DNA from: Phycisphaerales bacterium UBA854
GTDB lineage: Bacteria; Planctomycetota; Phycisphaerae; Phycisphaerales; SM1A02
Assembly (NCBI GenBank): GCA_002295885.1
Contig: DBGM01000002.1
Span: 1-64,000 of the forward strand
Direction: 5' to 3'
DNA: 64,000 nt
Shown: in pieces, positions 1-8,454 of the stretch
Layout: each line of letters starts with the position of its first letter
How positions within the stretch are numbered: the first letter of the stretch is position 1
Translations under genes and position numbers: made by a program
The notes under the pieces: model-generated
Databases searched by the model: none
Told to the model about the DNA's origin: nothing
Seen by the model: only the letters and a program-made list of their open reading frames with translations

Positions 1-694
1 TGTGTCCAGCGGCATCCACCGAGATCCATCCTTCCTCGATGGCGACAGCCGTCGTATGCAGATCAAGCTCATCGACATGCCCTGCGATCGGTTGGGTGGC
101 AATGACGGCGTCGAATTCGCCGAGTACCGTGCCCTCGTCGAGCACCACCATTGCCGAATCGTTGTCCTGCGTGACCTGGGCAATCGTGGTGTCGGGTATG
201 AAATCGATCTGGTTGGAAGCCAGATGTTCAAGGATCAGATTGCAGAGCACGGGATCGAACTCCGGAAGCATTCGAGCGGTCGGACACGCCAGGACGACTT
301 CAGAATCGGATTCCAGGCATCTCATCGCGGTATGAATGGCCAGGCTTCCATTGCCGACGACCAGCACGCGGCCGGAGGCTGGGTCGTTCCACCGTCTGGA
401 GGCATTCAATCCACGCAGGCATGTGGGGCCCATCGATGCACCGGTGCACACGATCGCCCGATTGAACCTAACGCGTGAGACATGTTCGCCGGTGATCTGG
501 GCGGATCGCTTGTCGGCGAAGCGGACATTGCCCTGAAGGCAATCAACTCCCGGAATCGCGTCCTCAGGCATGAATGGGTCGACCAGAACGACCTGCTTGC
601 CAAGCGCAATGCATCTGGCAGCCGCACCGAGGCCGGCGGGGCCCGCCCCGATGATGAGGATTTCAGTGTCCTGTGTGAATTCGCCGACTACCAC
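1..694 (-). CDS. E3-like (dihydrolipoamide dehydrogenase-related) FAD flavoprotein lacking the redox disulfide, 3' end cut by window
   Basis: Read directly from the minus strand; the gene runs off the left edge, leaving about 231 residues. The start MVVGEFTQDTEILIIGAGPAG resembles dihydrolipoamide dehydrogenase (E3): a beta strand and GxGxxG FAD loop at residues 15-20. A second nucleotide-binding loop, VLVVGNGSLA, lies near residue 115. Known E3 enzymes carry a GGxCxxxGCxPSK redox motif about 25 residues after the FAD loop. Here that stretch is replaced by DPFMPEDAIPGVDCLQG and the protein reaches the ATG-like motif (IVCTGAS) far too early, so the disulfide segment is missing. GTG at 694 is chosen because GGAG lies 8 bases upstream. 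The gene follows E1, E2 and a thioredoxin on the same strand, the usual place of E3. It cannot do the classic lipoamide reaction as read; a different flavoprotein reductase role is possible. Confidence 0.75.
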   Translation of the reverse strand, partial: MVVGEFTQDTEILIIGAGPAGLGAAARCIALGKQVVLVDPFMPEDAIPGVDCLQGNVRFADKRSAQITGEHVSRVRFNRAIVCTGASMGPTCLRGLNASRRWNDPASGRVLVVGNGSLAIHTAMRCLESDSEVVLACPTARMLPEFDPVLCNLILEHLASNQIDFIPDTTIAQVTQDNDSAMVVLDEGTVLGEFDAVIATQPIAGHVDELDLHTTAVAIEEGWISVDAAGH

Positions 695-745
695 GTTCAA
701 GTCTCCAGATGACGTGCACTGTACAAGTTCCGATGGCGCAAAGCA

Positions 746-771
746 GCGGGGGTGCCTGATGGCACCCCCGC
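746..771 (-). terminator. GC-rich hairpin between the thioredoxin and E3-like genes
   Basis: A perfect 11-bp stem (GCGGGGGTGCC / GGCACCCCCGC) with loop TGAT lies after the thioredoxin stop. On the minus strand it is followed only by TGCTTTGC, a poor U-tract, so it may be a weak terminator or an attenuator or processing site that lowers expression of the last gene. Confidence 0.5.
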
Positions 772-802
772 ATTGGTACATATCTATAGAGTCATCCTTG
801 AA

Positions 803-1897
803 TCAGTCCGCGGGATCGGCATTGACATAGCGTTCAAGGGTCATCTTCAGTTCGTCCTTCATCGGGCCGGCTTCTGCCAGTGCGACCGCCTTCTCCTGAG
901 TCTCGATGGCCTTCTTCGTATCGCCTTTGTCGAAGTACGCTCGTGCCATCGTGTCGAGGATCGATGGGTCCTCGCCCTTGGTCAGTTCGTTGGCTCGATT
1001 GATGGCCTTCATCGCGAAATCGAGATTTCGATCCTTGACCATGTTTCCAGTGAGAACCTCCCAGCTGAGGCCATTGAGTACCTGGGCATTATCCCAGTCC
1101 GCCTTCATGAGTTCCTCACCGACCGCGTAGGCCTTGGGTGCCCATTGTTCGGACGATAGCATCAGCTGGAACTTCATCCTCTTGAGCTGCGTCATCTCGG
1201 GGTGCTTGGCGATCATCTTGTCCATGGCTGGAAGCGCCTTGTCGAGATTGCCGGTATTCGAGGCTTCCATGAGCAGGGGCATCATGGCCTGCATCTCCCG
1301 CTCCATTTCCTGCTGCTTCTTGAACTCGGCGGCATAGGCATCCGTGCTCCAATCGCCGGCAACATACTTCTCAAGCACGGGATCGATGGATCCCGGATGA
1401 CCGATCCAGGCAATGCGACCTGTCTTGTCGACGAGATAGGCGCATGGAATGCCGTTCTGGCCTGCCGGTGCCATCCAGTTCTTGGCGATCGAGTCGTTCA
1501 TCTCCATGCCGACCGTGTAGTCCATCTTGTCGCCCTGATCCTCGACGAACTTGGTGACCTTCTCCTTGATGTCGTCTCCACGTTCCCAGATCGCGATGCC
1601 CATGATCTTGATCTTGTCCTTGTATTCCTTCTGAAGCTTCGTCAGATGAGGAATGCCCCGGATGCAGGGTCCGCACCAGGTCGCCCAGCATTCGACGACG
1701 TAGGACTCGCCCGGCGCGAAGGCGTCAATGCCATTGCCCTTGATCCAGTCGATTTCGTTGATTGGTGGGGCCTTGTCTCCGACACTCAGCATCTTCGGAG
1801 GGTCGTTCTTCTTGGCTGATTCATCACCGGCGTTCTGGGCAAACGCCATGCTTGAGAGAATCAGGCAGGCGGCGGCTGATTTGAGTAGTCGGGACAT
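803..1897 (-). CDS. Secreted TlpA/ResA-like thioredoxin with C-terminal TPR region
   Basis: 364 residues. Residues 1-20 form a signal peptide (MSRLLKSAAACLILSSMAFA) ending AFA-Q, so the protein is exported. A TlpA/ResA-like thioredoxin fold follows, with catalytic WCGPC at 74-78 and a cis-Pro region GIPCAYLVD. Residues 210-364 hold TPR-like helices (ALPAMDKMIAKHPEM, AMKAINRANELTKG, KKAIETQEKAVALAEAG). The ATG at 1897 is preferred over ones upstream because GGAG lies just upstream and the signal peptide starts there. It lies 95 bases after E2 in a 2-oxoacid dehydrogenase gene run, an unexpected place for an exported oxidoreductase. The family reduces or resolves protein disulfides or moves reducing power outside the membrane; the substrate is not visible here. 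Confidence 0.85.
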   Translation of the reverse strand: MSRLLKSAAACLILSSMAFAQNAGDESAKKNDPPKMLSVGDKAPPINEIDWIKGNGIDAFAPGESYVVECWATWCGPCIRGIPHLTKLQKEYKDKIKIMGIAIWERGDDIKEKVTKFVEDQGDKMDYTVGMEMNDSIAKNWMAPAGQNGIPCAYLVDKTGRIAWIGHPGSIDPVLEKYVAGDWSTDAYAAEFKKQQEMEREMQAMMPLLMEASNTGNLDKALPAMDKMIAKHPEMTQLKRMKFQLMLSSEQWAPKAYAVGEELMKADWDNAQVLNGLSWEVLTGNMVKDRNLDFAMKAINRANELTKGEDPSILDTMARAYFDKGDTKKAIETQEKAVALAEAGPMKDELKMTLERYVNADPAD

Positions 1898-1992
1898 GCT
1901 TTCTCCGTTCTGACTTGTGTATTCCAATTCGTCCTGAATCGGATGATTGAAGGTTCTGTTCGGGCTCTGGACCATACCACGTGGCGTGATGA

Positions 1993-3315
1993 CTAGAGCA
2001 TGAATCGCATTGGATTCTCGAGGTCATCGATCACATGTCCGATGAAGGGCACTTCACGGCCGCCATCCACCAGACGGTGATCCATGGAATGACTCAGTGG
2101 AAGGATCAATCGCGGCCTGATTTCGTCTTCCACGACCCATGGCATCTTGCGAGCTCGTCCGACCGCTAGGCAGGCTACCTGACCCGGCGTGATGATGGGT
2201 GTCGAGTAGCGTGTCCGGCCCATGGCGCCGGCATTCGAGATCGTGTACGTGCCGCCACGCGTGTCTTCGATTGAGAAGCTCGCGTTGCGGGCATTGTCGG
2301 TTATGACCTGGAGTTGATCCGCGAGTTCCCCGACACCCATTCGATCCGCGTTGTGTATGACCGGTGCAACCAGTCCACGTGGCGTATCGACACCGATTCC
2401 AATGTTGACGTATCTGTGGAAGATGATCTCACCCGAACTCTCCTCAAGAGTGGAGTTCAGGATGGGGAAGGCGCCGAGCGCCCGGCAGACGGCGCGAATC
2501 ACGAATGCCAGCGTCGTGATCCGACGATCGGTGGATCCGGGATCATGGAAGCCCTTGCGGAGCGTCTCCAGCTCGGTGATGTCCGCATCATTGCAGTCGG
2601 TCACATGTGGAATCGTCGCCCATGAGGCGCTCATCACCTGCGAGATCGATTTTCTAGCCTGACTGAGGGGAGAACGAATGATCTCTCCGTACTGATTGCT
2701 GTCAGGCGTTCCCTCGATATCCACCGCAAGCGGATTGGAGGGAGCGGCGGGTCTGGCCGTCGAGGCAATCGGAGTGCTGGGAATACCCGGCTGGGTGGTA
2801 GCCGTCTCCGGTGGGCTGGACATGACAGGGGTGGCAGCCACGACGGCCGGCTTGGAATGGTCCTCAAGATCGCGACGGGTCACTCGCCCGCCTGGTCCCG
2901 AGCCATCCACTTCGGAAAGATCGATTCCCATGTCGCGAGCCAGACGCCTGACTGAAGGTGAGGCGGGTTTGCGTCCGCCAGACGAGGTTCTTCTCGCAGG
3001 GGCCGGTGTGCCGGTGGAAGCAGTGGGTGGTTCCCTGTGTGGTGCTTCAGTGATGACACCGTCTTCCGCCGCTTGCGTCTGGAACGTGAACATGACGTCT
3101 CCGACATGCACCAGTTGCTTTTCATCGACGTGGATCTTGTGCACCCGGCCACTGACCGGCGAGGGGATCTCCACGGCAGCCTTGTCGGTTTCCACCTCCA
3201 TGATGTGCTGGTCTTCGTCGACGTGGTCACCTTCGTTGACCATCAGTCGCATCACCTGGCCTTCATGGACACCCTCGCCCAGATCCGGAAGTCGGAATTC
3301 CTTCATGCTCGCCAT
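1993..3315 (-). CDS. 2-oxoacid dehydrogenase E2, dihydrolipoamide acyltransferase
   Basis: 440 residues with the complete E2 layout. The N-terminal lipoyl domain (1-80) has its lipoyl lysine K45 in VETDKAAVEI. An Ala/Pro/Thr linker follows. The peripheral subunit-binding domain (119-153, SVRRLARDMGIDLSEVDGSG) would dock E1 or E3. The catalytic acyltransferase domain (about 210-440) ends with DHRLVDGG, H413 and D417 being the expected catalytic pair. It transfers the acyl group made by E1 to CoA, in the cytoplasm. ATG at 3315 is chosen over 3327 because GGGAG lies 5 bases upstream; this start sits inside or next to the E1-beta stop, so the genes are translationally coupled. Sequence alone does not tell pyruvate from branched-chain or phenylpyruvate specificity. 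Confidence 0.93.
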   Translation of the reverse strand: MASMKEFRLPDLGEGVHEGQVMRLMVNEGDHVDEDQHIMEVETDKAAVEIPSPVSGRVHKIHVDEKQLVHVGDVMFTFQTQAAEDGVITEAPHREPPTASTGTPAPARRTSSGGRKPASPSVRRLARDMGIDLSEVDGSGPGGRVTRRDLEDHSKPAVVAATPVMSSPPETATTQPGIPSTPIASTARPAAPSNPLAVDIEGTPDSNQYGEIIRSPLSQARKSISQVMSASWATIPHVTDCNDADITELETLRKGFHDPGSTDRRITTLAFVIRAVCRALGAFPILNSTLEESSGEIIFHRYVNIGIGVDTPRGLVAPVIHNADRMGVGELADQLQVITDNARNASFSIEDTRGGTYTISNAGAMGRTRYSTPIITPGQVACLAVGRARKMPWVVEDEIRPRLILPLSHSMDHRLVDGGREVPFIGHVIDDLENPMRFML

Positions 3316-3317
3316 CG

Positions 3318-4301
3318 CTACTCCCATGCCATCGTTTCACGAACGGATTCGATGATGTCATCCGCATCCGGAAGGAAATACTGTTCGGTCTGGAAGTAGG
3401 GGAAGGGGATGTCGTACCCCGTGAGTCGCTTGATCGGAGCCTCCAGATATTCAAAGGCGCCTTCATTGATTCTCGCGATGATTTCAGAGGCGATACCGCA
3501 GGTACGGTGCCCTTCATGGACGATCACGCAGCGTCCGGTCTTGGCAACCGACTTGCAGAGTGTCTCGCTGTCCATGGGGGAGATGGTGAGGAGATCGATG
3601 AGCTCGACATCGATGCCATGCTCGTCGACCAGATCCTCGACGGCTTCGCGAGCGGGCCGCATCATCGCACCGTAGCTGATCAGGGTGAGATCCTTGCCCT
3701 CCCGAACCACCTGTGAGGTTCCGATCGGCATGGTCTCGCGTTCTTCAGGCACATCCTCACGGAAGGCGCGATAGACGGCCTTTGGCTCGTAGAAGATCAC
3801 AGGGTCGGGATCGTCGATGGCGGCGGCAAGCAGTGCTCTCGCGTTTCTCGGTCCGGATGGAATGACCACCTTCAGACCGGGCGTGTGCGCCCAATAGGTC
3901 TCGCGTGATTCACTGTGATGTTCGACTGCGCGGATTCCACCGCCATAGGGGGTGCGAAGCACCATCCTCATCGGGAATCGCCCCATGGTACGGTTGTGAA
4001 GACGGGCCATGTTCTGTTCGATCTGATCGAAGGCCTGCATCGTGAAGCCTGAGAACTGGATCTCGGTGACCGGCTTGAGGCCGTTGATGGCCATGCCGAC
4101 CGCGGTGCCGATGATGCCGCACTCGGCCAGCGGCGTGTCCATCACGCGTCGTTCGCCGTACTTCTCGTGCAGCCCCTTGGTGACGCGGAAGACGCCGCCG
4201 TTGATGCCGACGTCCTCGCCCATGATGCAGACGGCGTCGTCGCGATCCATGGATTCGTCGAGGGCGAGATTCAGGGCTTCGACCATCGTGCGCTGGGGCA
4301 T
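3318..4301 (-). CDS. 2-oxoacid dehydrogenase E1 component, beta subunit
   Basis: 327 residues, normal for the beta chain of heterotetrameric E1. It opens MPQRTMVEALNLALDE and shows the conserved GEDVGINGGVFRVTKGL stretch, the TxLAECGIIGTAVGMA region and the C-terminal swivel domain (SQVVREGKDLTLISYGAM and CVIVHEGHRTCGIASEI). With the alpha subunit it decarboxylates a 2-oxoacid using thiamine diphosphate and reductively acylates the lipoyl group of E2. The open frame extends upstream, but ATG 4301 overlaps the E1-alpha stop by one base (TGATG) with GGAG just before it, so this is the start. E2 begins within its stop region. A Bacillus-type pdhB or bkdB assignment cannot be settled from sequence. 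Confidence 0.93.
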   Translation of the reverse strand: MPQRTMVEALNLALDESMDRDDAVCIMGEDVGINGGVFRVTKGLHEKYGERRVMDTPLAECGIIGTAVGMAINGLKPVTEIQFSGFTMQAFDQIEQNMARLHNRTMGRFPMRMVLRTPYGGGIRAVEHHSESRETYWAHTPGLKVVIPSGPRNARALLAAAIDDPDPVIFYEPKAVYRAFREDVPEERETMPIGTSQVVREGKDLTLISYGAMMRPAREAVEDLVDEHGIDVELIDLLTISPMDSETLCKSVAKTGRCVIVHEGHRTCGIASEIIARINEGAFEYLEAPIKRLTGYDIPFPYFQTEQYFLPDADDIIESVRETMAWE

Positions 4302-5476
4302 CACTCCACCCCCTTGCGATCGAGCCGGTCGAGGTAGGCCTGCTTCTGGGCTTCGAGTTCCGCGGGCAGTTCGCCGTAGATGTGATCGAAGATCTCGCGG
4401 GGACGGGCGACCGCGTCGGTGCGGAACCGGTCGCGGGCCGCGATGACCTCCGCGTCGCACTCGGCACGGACCCGTTCGGCGTCCTCGGCGTCGAGGATCC
4501 CCTTCCGCTGCAGGTAGGTCTCGAACCGGACGATGGGACAGCGGGCCTCCCACGGGTCGACGAGTTCCTGCGACCGGTAGACGGTCGGATCGTCGGCGGT
4601 GGTGTGCAGGCTCATGCGGTAGGTGATGGCCTCGATGAGCATCGGACCTTCGCCGTTGCGGGCCCGGTTCGCGGCCTGCTCGACGGCGGTGGTCATGGCC
4701 AGGATGTCGTTGCCGTCCACGCGGATGGTCGGCACACCGAAGCCGATGCCGCGCACCGCGAGGTTCGAGGTGGCGGACTGCTTTCCGAGCGGCGTGGAGA
4801 TGGCCCAGCCGTTGTTCTCGCAGACGAAGACCACGGGGGCCTTGTTGACCGCGGCGAAGTTCATCGCTTCGGAGACGGCACCCTGCGAACTCGCGCCGTC
4901 GCCGTAGTTGACGACCATGCAGTGGGGCTCATTCCGATACCGCATGCCCATGGCGACGCCCACGGCGGGCAGCACGTGCGAACCGATCACGATCGAGAAG
5001 GGCAGGTCGTTCACGTCCGGCGGAGGCGGGAATCCTTCGTGGTAGCCGGACCACAGCTTGAACAGCCGCTCCATGGACCAGCCCCGCCAGATCTGCGCGC
5101 CGAAGGATCGGTAGGACGGGCTGTACCAGTCGTCCCTGGTCAGAGGAATCACCTGTCCGAGCTGGCAGGCCTCCTGACCGAGATTCGGGGCGAAGGTTCC
5201 CATCTCGCCCTGCCGCTGCATGGTGAGCATCCGCTGGTCGAAGGCCCTGGTCAGCACCAGGCCGCGGTGCATGCGCAGCAGCTGCTCCGGGGCGTAGCCA
5301 GGATCGAGCGCCTCGTCGAGCTGCGCATGCTCGTCCAGGATCTGGAGCACCTCGATGTGTCCCAGATCGATCGGAGTGGTGTCCATGACGCTGCGGGTCC
5401 TCGTTGACTGGACTTCGATGATCGAGTCGCTGGCGGTGCGTTGCGGTGAAGCGGATTCAGTGGTCTCGTGGGGCAT
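4301..5476 (-). CDS. 2-oxoacid dehydrogenase E1 component, alpha subunit
   Basis: 391 residues. The thiamine diphosphate/Mg motif GDG(192-194)…N(221-222) is intact (YGDGASSQGAVSEAMNF…CENNGWAIS). The phosphorylation-loop region YRMSLHTTADDPTVYRS is typical of E1-alpha of pyruvate or branched-chain 2-oxoacid dehydrogenases. The first 30 residues are polar and not conserved in the family; an internal ATG at 5386 (MDTTPIDLGH) is a possible later start, but neither has a convincing ribosome site. It begins 24 bases after the paaD stop on the same strand, so it may be cotranscribed with the phenylacetyl-CoA epoxidase genes. This context raises phenylpyruvate (giving phenylacetyl-CoA) as a candidate substrate beside pyruvate and branched-chain acids. 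Confidence 0.92.
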   Translation of the reverse strand: MPHETTESASPQRTASDSIIEVQSTRTRSVMDTTPIDLGHIEVLQILDEHAQLDEALDPGYAPEQLLRMHRGLVLTRAFDQRMLTMQRQGEMGTFAPNLGQEACQLGQVIPLTRDDWYSPSYRSFGAQIWRGWSMERLFKLWSGYHEGFPPPPDVNDLPFSIVIGSHVLPAVGVAMGMRYRNEPHCMVVNYGDGASSQGAVSEAMNFAAVNKAPVVFVCENNGWAISTPLGKQSATSNLAVRGIGFGVPTIRVDGNDILAMTTAVEQAANRARNGEGPMLIEAITYRMSLHTTADDPTVYRSQELVDPWEARCPIVRFETYLQRKGILDAEDAERVRAECDAEVIAARDRFRTDAVARPREIFDHIYGELPAELEAQKQAYLDRLDRKGVE

Positions 5477-5500
5477 CGCGAGGAACCATGGTACCAGACC

Positions 5501-6022
5501 TCAGGCCGGGTCCGAGGGCAGTTGTTTCATGTCCTCGAAGGTGTTCTGGCACGTGTCGCAGTAGTGGATGCTGCGGCAGCGGGTCGGTCCGAAGGGGCTT
5601 TCCAGACGGGTTTCCCGGGAATCGCACCACGGGCAGGGGACGGCCGAGGTCCGCAATTGGACCTCCTGCGGACCCGGCGTGCCGCCGCCGCAGGTGGGCA
5701 CGGTGACGCCGTGCTCCTTCAGCGATGCCCGGCCCCGTTCGTTGATTCGATCGGGCGACCAGGGCGGCGTGAAGACCCACTTGACCCGACAGGAGGCGAC
5801 GCCGTCGATGGCCGTCACTTCCCGGGTGACGTTGTCCGCGATCATGTCCAGTGCGGGGCAGCCCGTGAAGGTGGGAAGCAGGACGATGTGGACGTGTCCG
5901 TCCGAATCGATCTCCACGTGTTCGACCAGTCCGAGGTCGATGATGCTGCACGGGAGTTCCGGATCCGGAATCTCCGCCAGCGTGGCGTCGATCGACGCGA
6001 GCATGTCCGGCTCATTCACCAT
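5501..6022 (-). CDS. paaD: PaaD, phenylacetyl-CoA epoxidase maturation factor
   Basis: 173 residues. The N-terminal DUF59/MIP18-like domain (about 8-110) includes IPDPELPCSIIDLGLV and FTGCPALDMI, the conserved Cys-containing loop of this family. The C-terminal zinc ribbon carries CPWC (near 128-131) and CRSIHYCDTC. Members with both parts are PaaD, needed for activity of the PaaABCE monooxygenase, probably by helping metal-centre assembly. It overlaps the paaC stop by 7 bases and is the last paa gene before E1-alpha. An inner ATG (MLASIDATL) could also serve as start. Confidence 0.93.
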   Translation of the reverse strand: MVNEPDMLASIDATLAEIPDPELPCSIIDLGLVEHVEIDSDGHVHIVLLPTFTGCPALDMIADNVTREVTAIDGVASCRVKWVFTPPWSPDRINERGRASLKEHGVTVPTCGGGTPGPQEVQLRTSAVPCPWCDSRETRLESPFGPTRCRSIHYCDTCQNTFEDMKQLPSDPA

Positions 6023-6777
6023 GAGGCGCCGGGATCCTCGCAGCGGACTTCGTTCATCTCGGTGTGCTGTTCGACGAAGTGCTTCGCATGGGCGCCGCGG
6101 CGGCCTCCGATGTGCTCCTCGCTGGGCATCGTGAGATCAACCGAGAATCCGGCATCGGTCAGCACCGCGGTCGTGGCCCGGGACCATGCTTCGAAGATCT
6201 CATCGCGGCGGCTGCGGTGGTCCTCGTCGTCGAGACCGGTGGGGAGCTCGAAGAGCATGCAGGCCTGGGGCGCCAGCGATGTCATCGCGGCCTGCATCCG
6301 GTCGTGCCCCTCGCCGGCCCCGAGCCGTCGCATCCAGTCGTCGAGGTAGGACAGGTGCAGTCCCTGTTCGGAACGCAGTCGCCGGCACCGTTCGTTCAGT
6401 TCGTCGTCGTCGGAGGTCCCCAGTCGTTCCAGGGCGGGCGCGGCCCAGTGGGCCACGAACCAGCGCCGGGTCAGGGCCACCGCCCAGTCGAATTCGTCGG
6501 GCACCGTGACCAGGTCGCAGCACCGGTAGTCCTCCGGGGATCGCTCGTAGGCGATTACATCGGCATCCAGTCCGAACCGGTTCCCCAGATGTTCGAACAG
6601 CATCAGCGCGTGGCTGAGATCGTCCTGGGACATGGACGAGGATGCGATGTCCTCCTCGAGGATCGGCCCGATGCCGGTCCAGTCGCCCTGGACATGACCG
6701 AGCATGAGCAGGTCGTCGGCGATCGACAATGCGAAGTTCGCGACTGGATCGTTCAGCATGTCCTGCATGGCGGTCAT
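6016..6777 (-). CDS. paaC: PaaC, structural subunit of phenylacetyl-CoA epoxidase
   Basis: 253 residues, the usual length. The all-helical ferritin-like PaaC pattern is visible: ADDLLMLGHVQGDWTGIGPI near the start, EEDIASSSMSQDDLSHALML, then RSPEDYRCCDLVTVP and FDWAVALTRRWF. PaaC is the catalytically inactive partner of PaaA in the 1,2-phenylacetyl-CoA epoxidase, which uses O2 to make a ring epoxide. It starts 12 bases after paaB and overlaps paaD. The tail EEHIGGRRGAHAKHFVEQHTEM is typical of PaaC C-termini. Confidence 0.93.
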   Translation of the reverse strand: MTAMQDMLNDPVANFALSIADDLLMLGHVQGDWTGIGPILEEDIASSSMSQDDLSHALMLFEHLGNRFGLDADVIAYERSPEDYRCCDLVTVPDEFDWAVALTRRWFVAHWAAPALERLGTSDDDELNERCRRLRSEQGLHLSYLDDWMRRLGAGEGHDRMQAAMTSLAPQACMLFELPTGLDDEDHRSRRDEIFEAWSRATTAVLTDAGFSVDLTMPSEEHIGGRRGAHAKHFVEQHTEMNEVRCEDPGASW

Positions 6778-6789
6778 CGCGGGGGGATC

Positions 6790-7407
6790 CTAGAAGTGGT
6801 CCTTGATGTCGTCCTTGCGGTACTCGTCGATGTCCTCGGCCTTGCGCACCGCCTCCCACTTCATCCGCACGGACTTGGAGTACCCGCGGGCCATTCGGTA
6901 GGTCTGGTCGTGCGTGCGCCAGATCAGTTGGCCGGGTTCCGTGGCGTGGATGGAGGCGTGGGGGACGACCCGGATCTGCACCATGCCGCCGCCGTGCCGG
7001 GCTACGGCGCGGGACAGGGCGCTTTCGGAGTCTGCGGCACGCAGCGAAGCGAGTTCGACGTGAATGTCGCCGCGTCGCTTCTGGCCGAACACGACCCACG
7101 CCGGATCGGATTCGCAGTCGGTGGTGTCGCTGGTGTCCTGTGGATTCATCTTCTCCATGGCGCACGGCGTCTCGGTGATCTCCTGCACGTCGTGCACCCA
7201 GATTCCGGTGCAGGCTTCATCCTGCCCGTAGTGCTCGCAGGCGAGCGAGACGGCCAGGGCGATGTCCGGTGCGTTGAGGTAGCCTGCGTAGCGGTGGGGG
7301 GCATCGTCCTTGCGCGCGGTGTAGACCACGTACGAACGCACGACGCCGTCGGCGTGCGGCGGCAGTTCATCTGCGAACGTGAAGTTGCGTTGTCGGATCT
7401 TGGACAT
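6790..7407 (-). CDS. paaB: PaaB with two tandem PaaB domains
   Basis: 205 residues, about twice the roughly 95 residues of the E. coli protein. Two copies of the PaaB core are visible. The first, near 25-77, runs SYVVYTARKDDAPHRYAGYL … GIWVHDVQEI. The second, near 100-150, runs WVVFGQKRRGDIHVELASL … VRVVPHASI-like (QIRVVPHASI). Each has the pattern beta strand, basic turn, HxxxxLxAxD, helix, IxV. A C-terminal tail RTHDQTYRMARGYSKSVRMK follows. PaaB is a small structural subunit of the phenylacetyl-CoA epoxidase that bridges PaaAC units. It lies 6 bases after paaA and 12 before paaC. The duplication suggests that one chain replaces two PaaB copies in the complex (inference). Confidence 0.9.
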   Translation of the reverse strand: MSKIRQRNFTFADELPPHADGVVRSYVVYTARKDDAPHRYAGYLNAPDIALAVSLACEHYGQDEACTGIWVHDVQEITETPCAMEKMNPQDTSDTTDCESDPAWVVFGQKRRGDIHVELASLRAADSESALSRAVARHGGGMVQIRVVPHASIHATEPGQLIWRTHDQTYRMARGYSKSVRMKWEAVRKAEDIDEYRKDDIKDHF

Positions 7408-7413
7408 CGGTGC

Positions 7414-8430
7414 TCAAGCCGCGGGAGGCAGCGTGGTGTCGCCGGACGCGATGGCGCGTCGGACCCATGCTCCCTGCTCGTAGGAGAACCGCCGCAGGGC
7501 CAATCGATGGGCGTTGCAGGGTCCGTTGCCACGGATCACCTTGAAGAACTCGTCCCAGTTGGGGGTGGTGAAGCCCCAGTTTCCGTCCTCGTCCGGCGTG
7601 CAGAGTTCGTCGACCTGCTTCTGGGTCACGAATCCCTCCTCGTTCTTCTCGCAGACGTGGACCACCAGGCCGAGGTCGCGGGCGGCGGGTGCGAACCGGT
7701 TCACGAAACGCTGACGCAGCGAGTCGTTGGTCTCGATCTTCATGCGCCATCGCATCGGCGGCATGTCCTCGCAGCCGGGCTTGTCGGGAGGGCCGAAGAA
7801 CATGATCGACGGTCCCCACCAGCGGTCGAACGCCTCCTGGGTCATCTGCTTCTGCTTCTTGGTTCCGCTCATCAGGGTGAGGACCATGTCCTCGCCGCTC
7901 TTGAAGTGGAACGCCTCTTCCATGTTGATGCGGTGCATGGTGCGGACGTACGGGCCGTATGCGCCGTCGGCGAGCGTCTTCTGGTTCATGATCGCGGCGC
8001 CGTCGATCAGCCACTGGATCATGGCGATGTCGGCCCACGTCGGAGCGGGGTAGTTGAAGCAGTTGTGGTACTTGGTCTTGCCGGTGCAGAGATCGCGCAG
8101 CATGTCCTCGCGGGACTTGCCGAGATCCTGGGACACCCGGTACAGCATCTGTCCGTGTCCGACCTCGTCCTGGACCTTGGCGGTGAGGGCGAGCTTGCGT
8201 CGCAGGCTCGGGGCCCGGGTGATCCACTCGCCCTCGGGCAGGGCACCGACGATCTCGCTGTTGGCGTGGTGCTCGGACATGCGAAGCATGCCGACCCGAT
8301 AGGCCTCGGGCATCCAGTCGCCGGGTTCGATCAGCACGCCATTGGCGATGTTGGCCTCGAACTCCGCGAGCTTCTCGGGATCTTCCTGGCAGGGGTCAAT
8401 CGGCATGACTGGATTTGCGGCACCGCTCAT
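7414..8430 (-). CDS. paaA: PaaA, catalytic diiron subunit of phenylacetyl-CoA epoxidase
   Basis: 338 residues. Two ExxH motifs of the ferritin-like diiron site are visible: DEVGHGQ (E89, H92) and MEEAFHFK (E172, H175), with further acidic residues between them (D143). The rest follows PaaA closely, including MPPMRWRMKIETNDSLRQRF and a C-terminal GDTTLPP. The enzyme epoxidises the ring of phenylacetyl-CoA with O2; electrons normally come from the reductase PaaE, which is not in this window. ATG at 8430 has GGAG about 8 bases upstream. It follows the thiolase gene by 24 bases and precedes paaB by 6. Confidence 0.96.
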   Translation of the reverse strand: MSGAANPVMPIDPCQEDPEKLAEFEANIANGVLIEPGDWMPEAYRVGMLRMSEHHANSEIVGALPEGEWITRAPSLRRKLALTAKVQDEVGHGQMLYRVSQDLGKSREDMLRDLCTGKTKYHNCFNYPAPTWADIAMIQWLIDGAAIMNQKTLADGAYGPYVRTMHRINMEEAFHFKSGEDMVLTLMSGTKKQKQMTQEAFDRWWGPSIMFFGPPDKPGCEDMPPMRWRMKIETNDSLRQRFVNRFAPAARDLGLVVHVCEKNEEGFVTQKQVDELCTPDEDGNWGFTTPNWDEFFKVIRGNGPCNAHRLALRRFSYEQGAWVRRAIASGDTTLPPAA

Positions 8431-8454
8431 GGTGAACTCCGTGGTAATCGTGGT

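Noticed and set aside
4382..5407. Plus-strand open frame opposite E1-alpha
   Set aside because: It mirrors a well-supported gene and has no recognisable domain.
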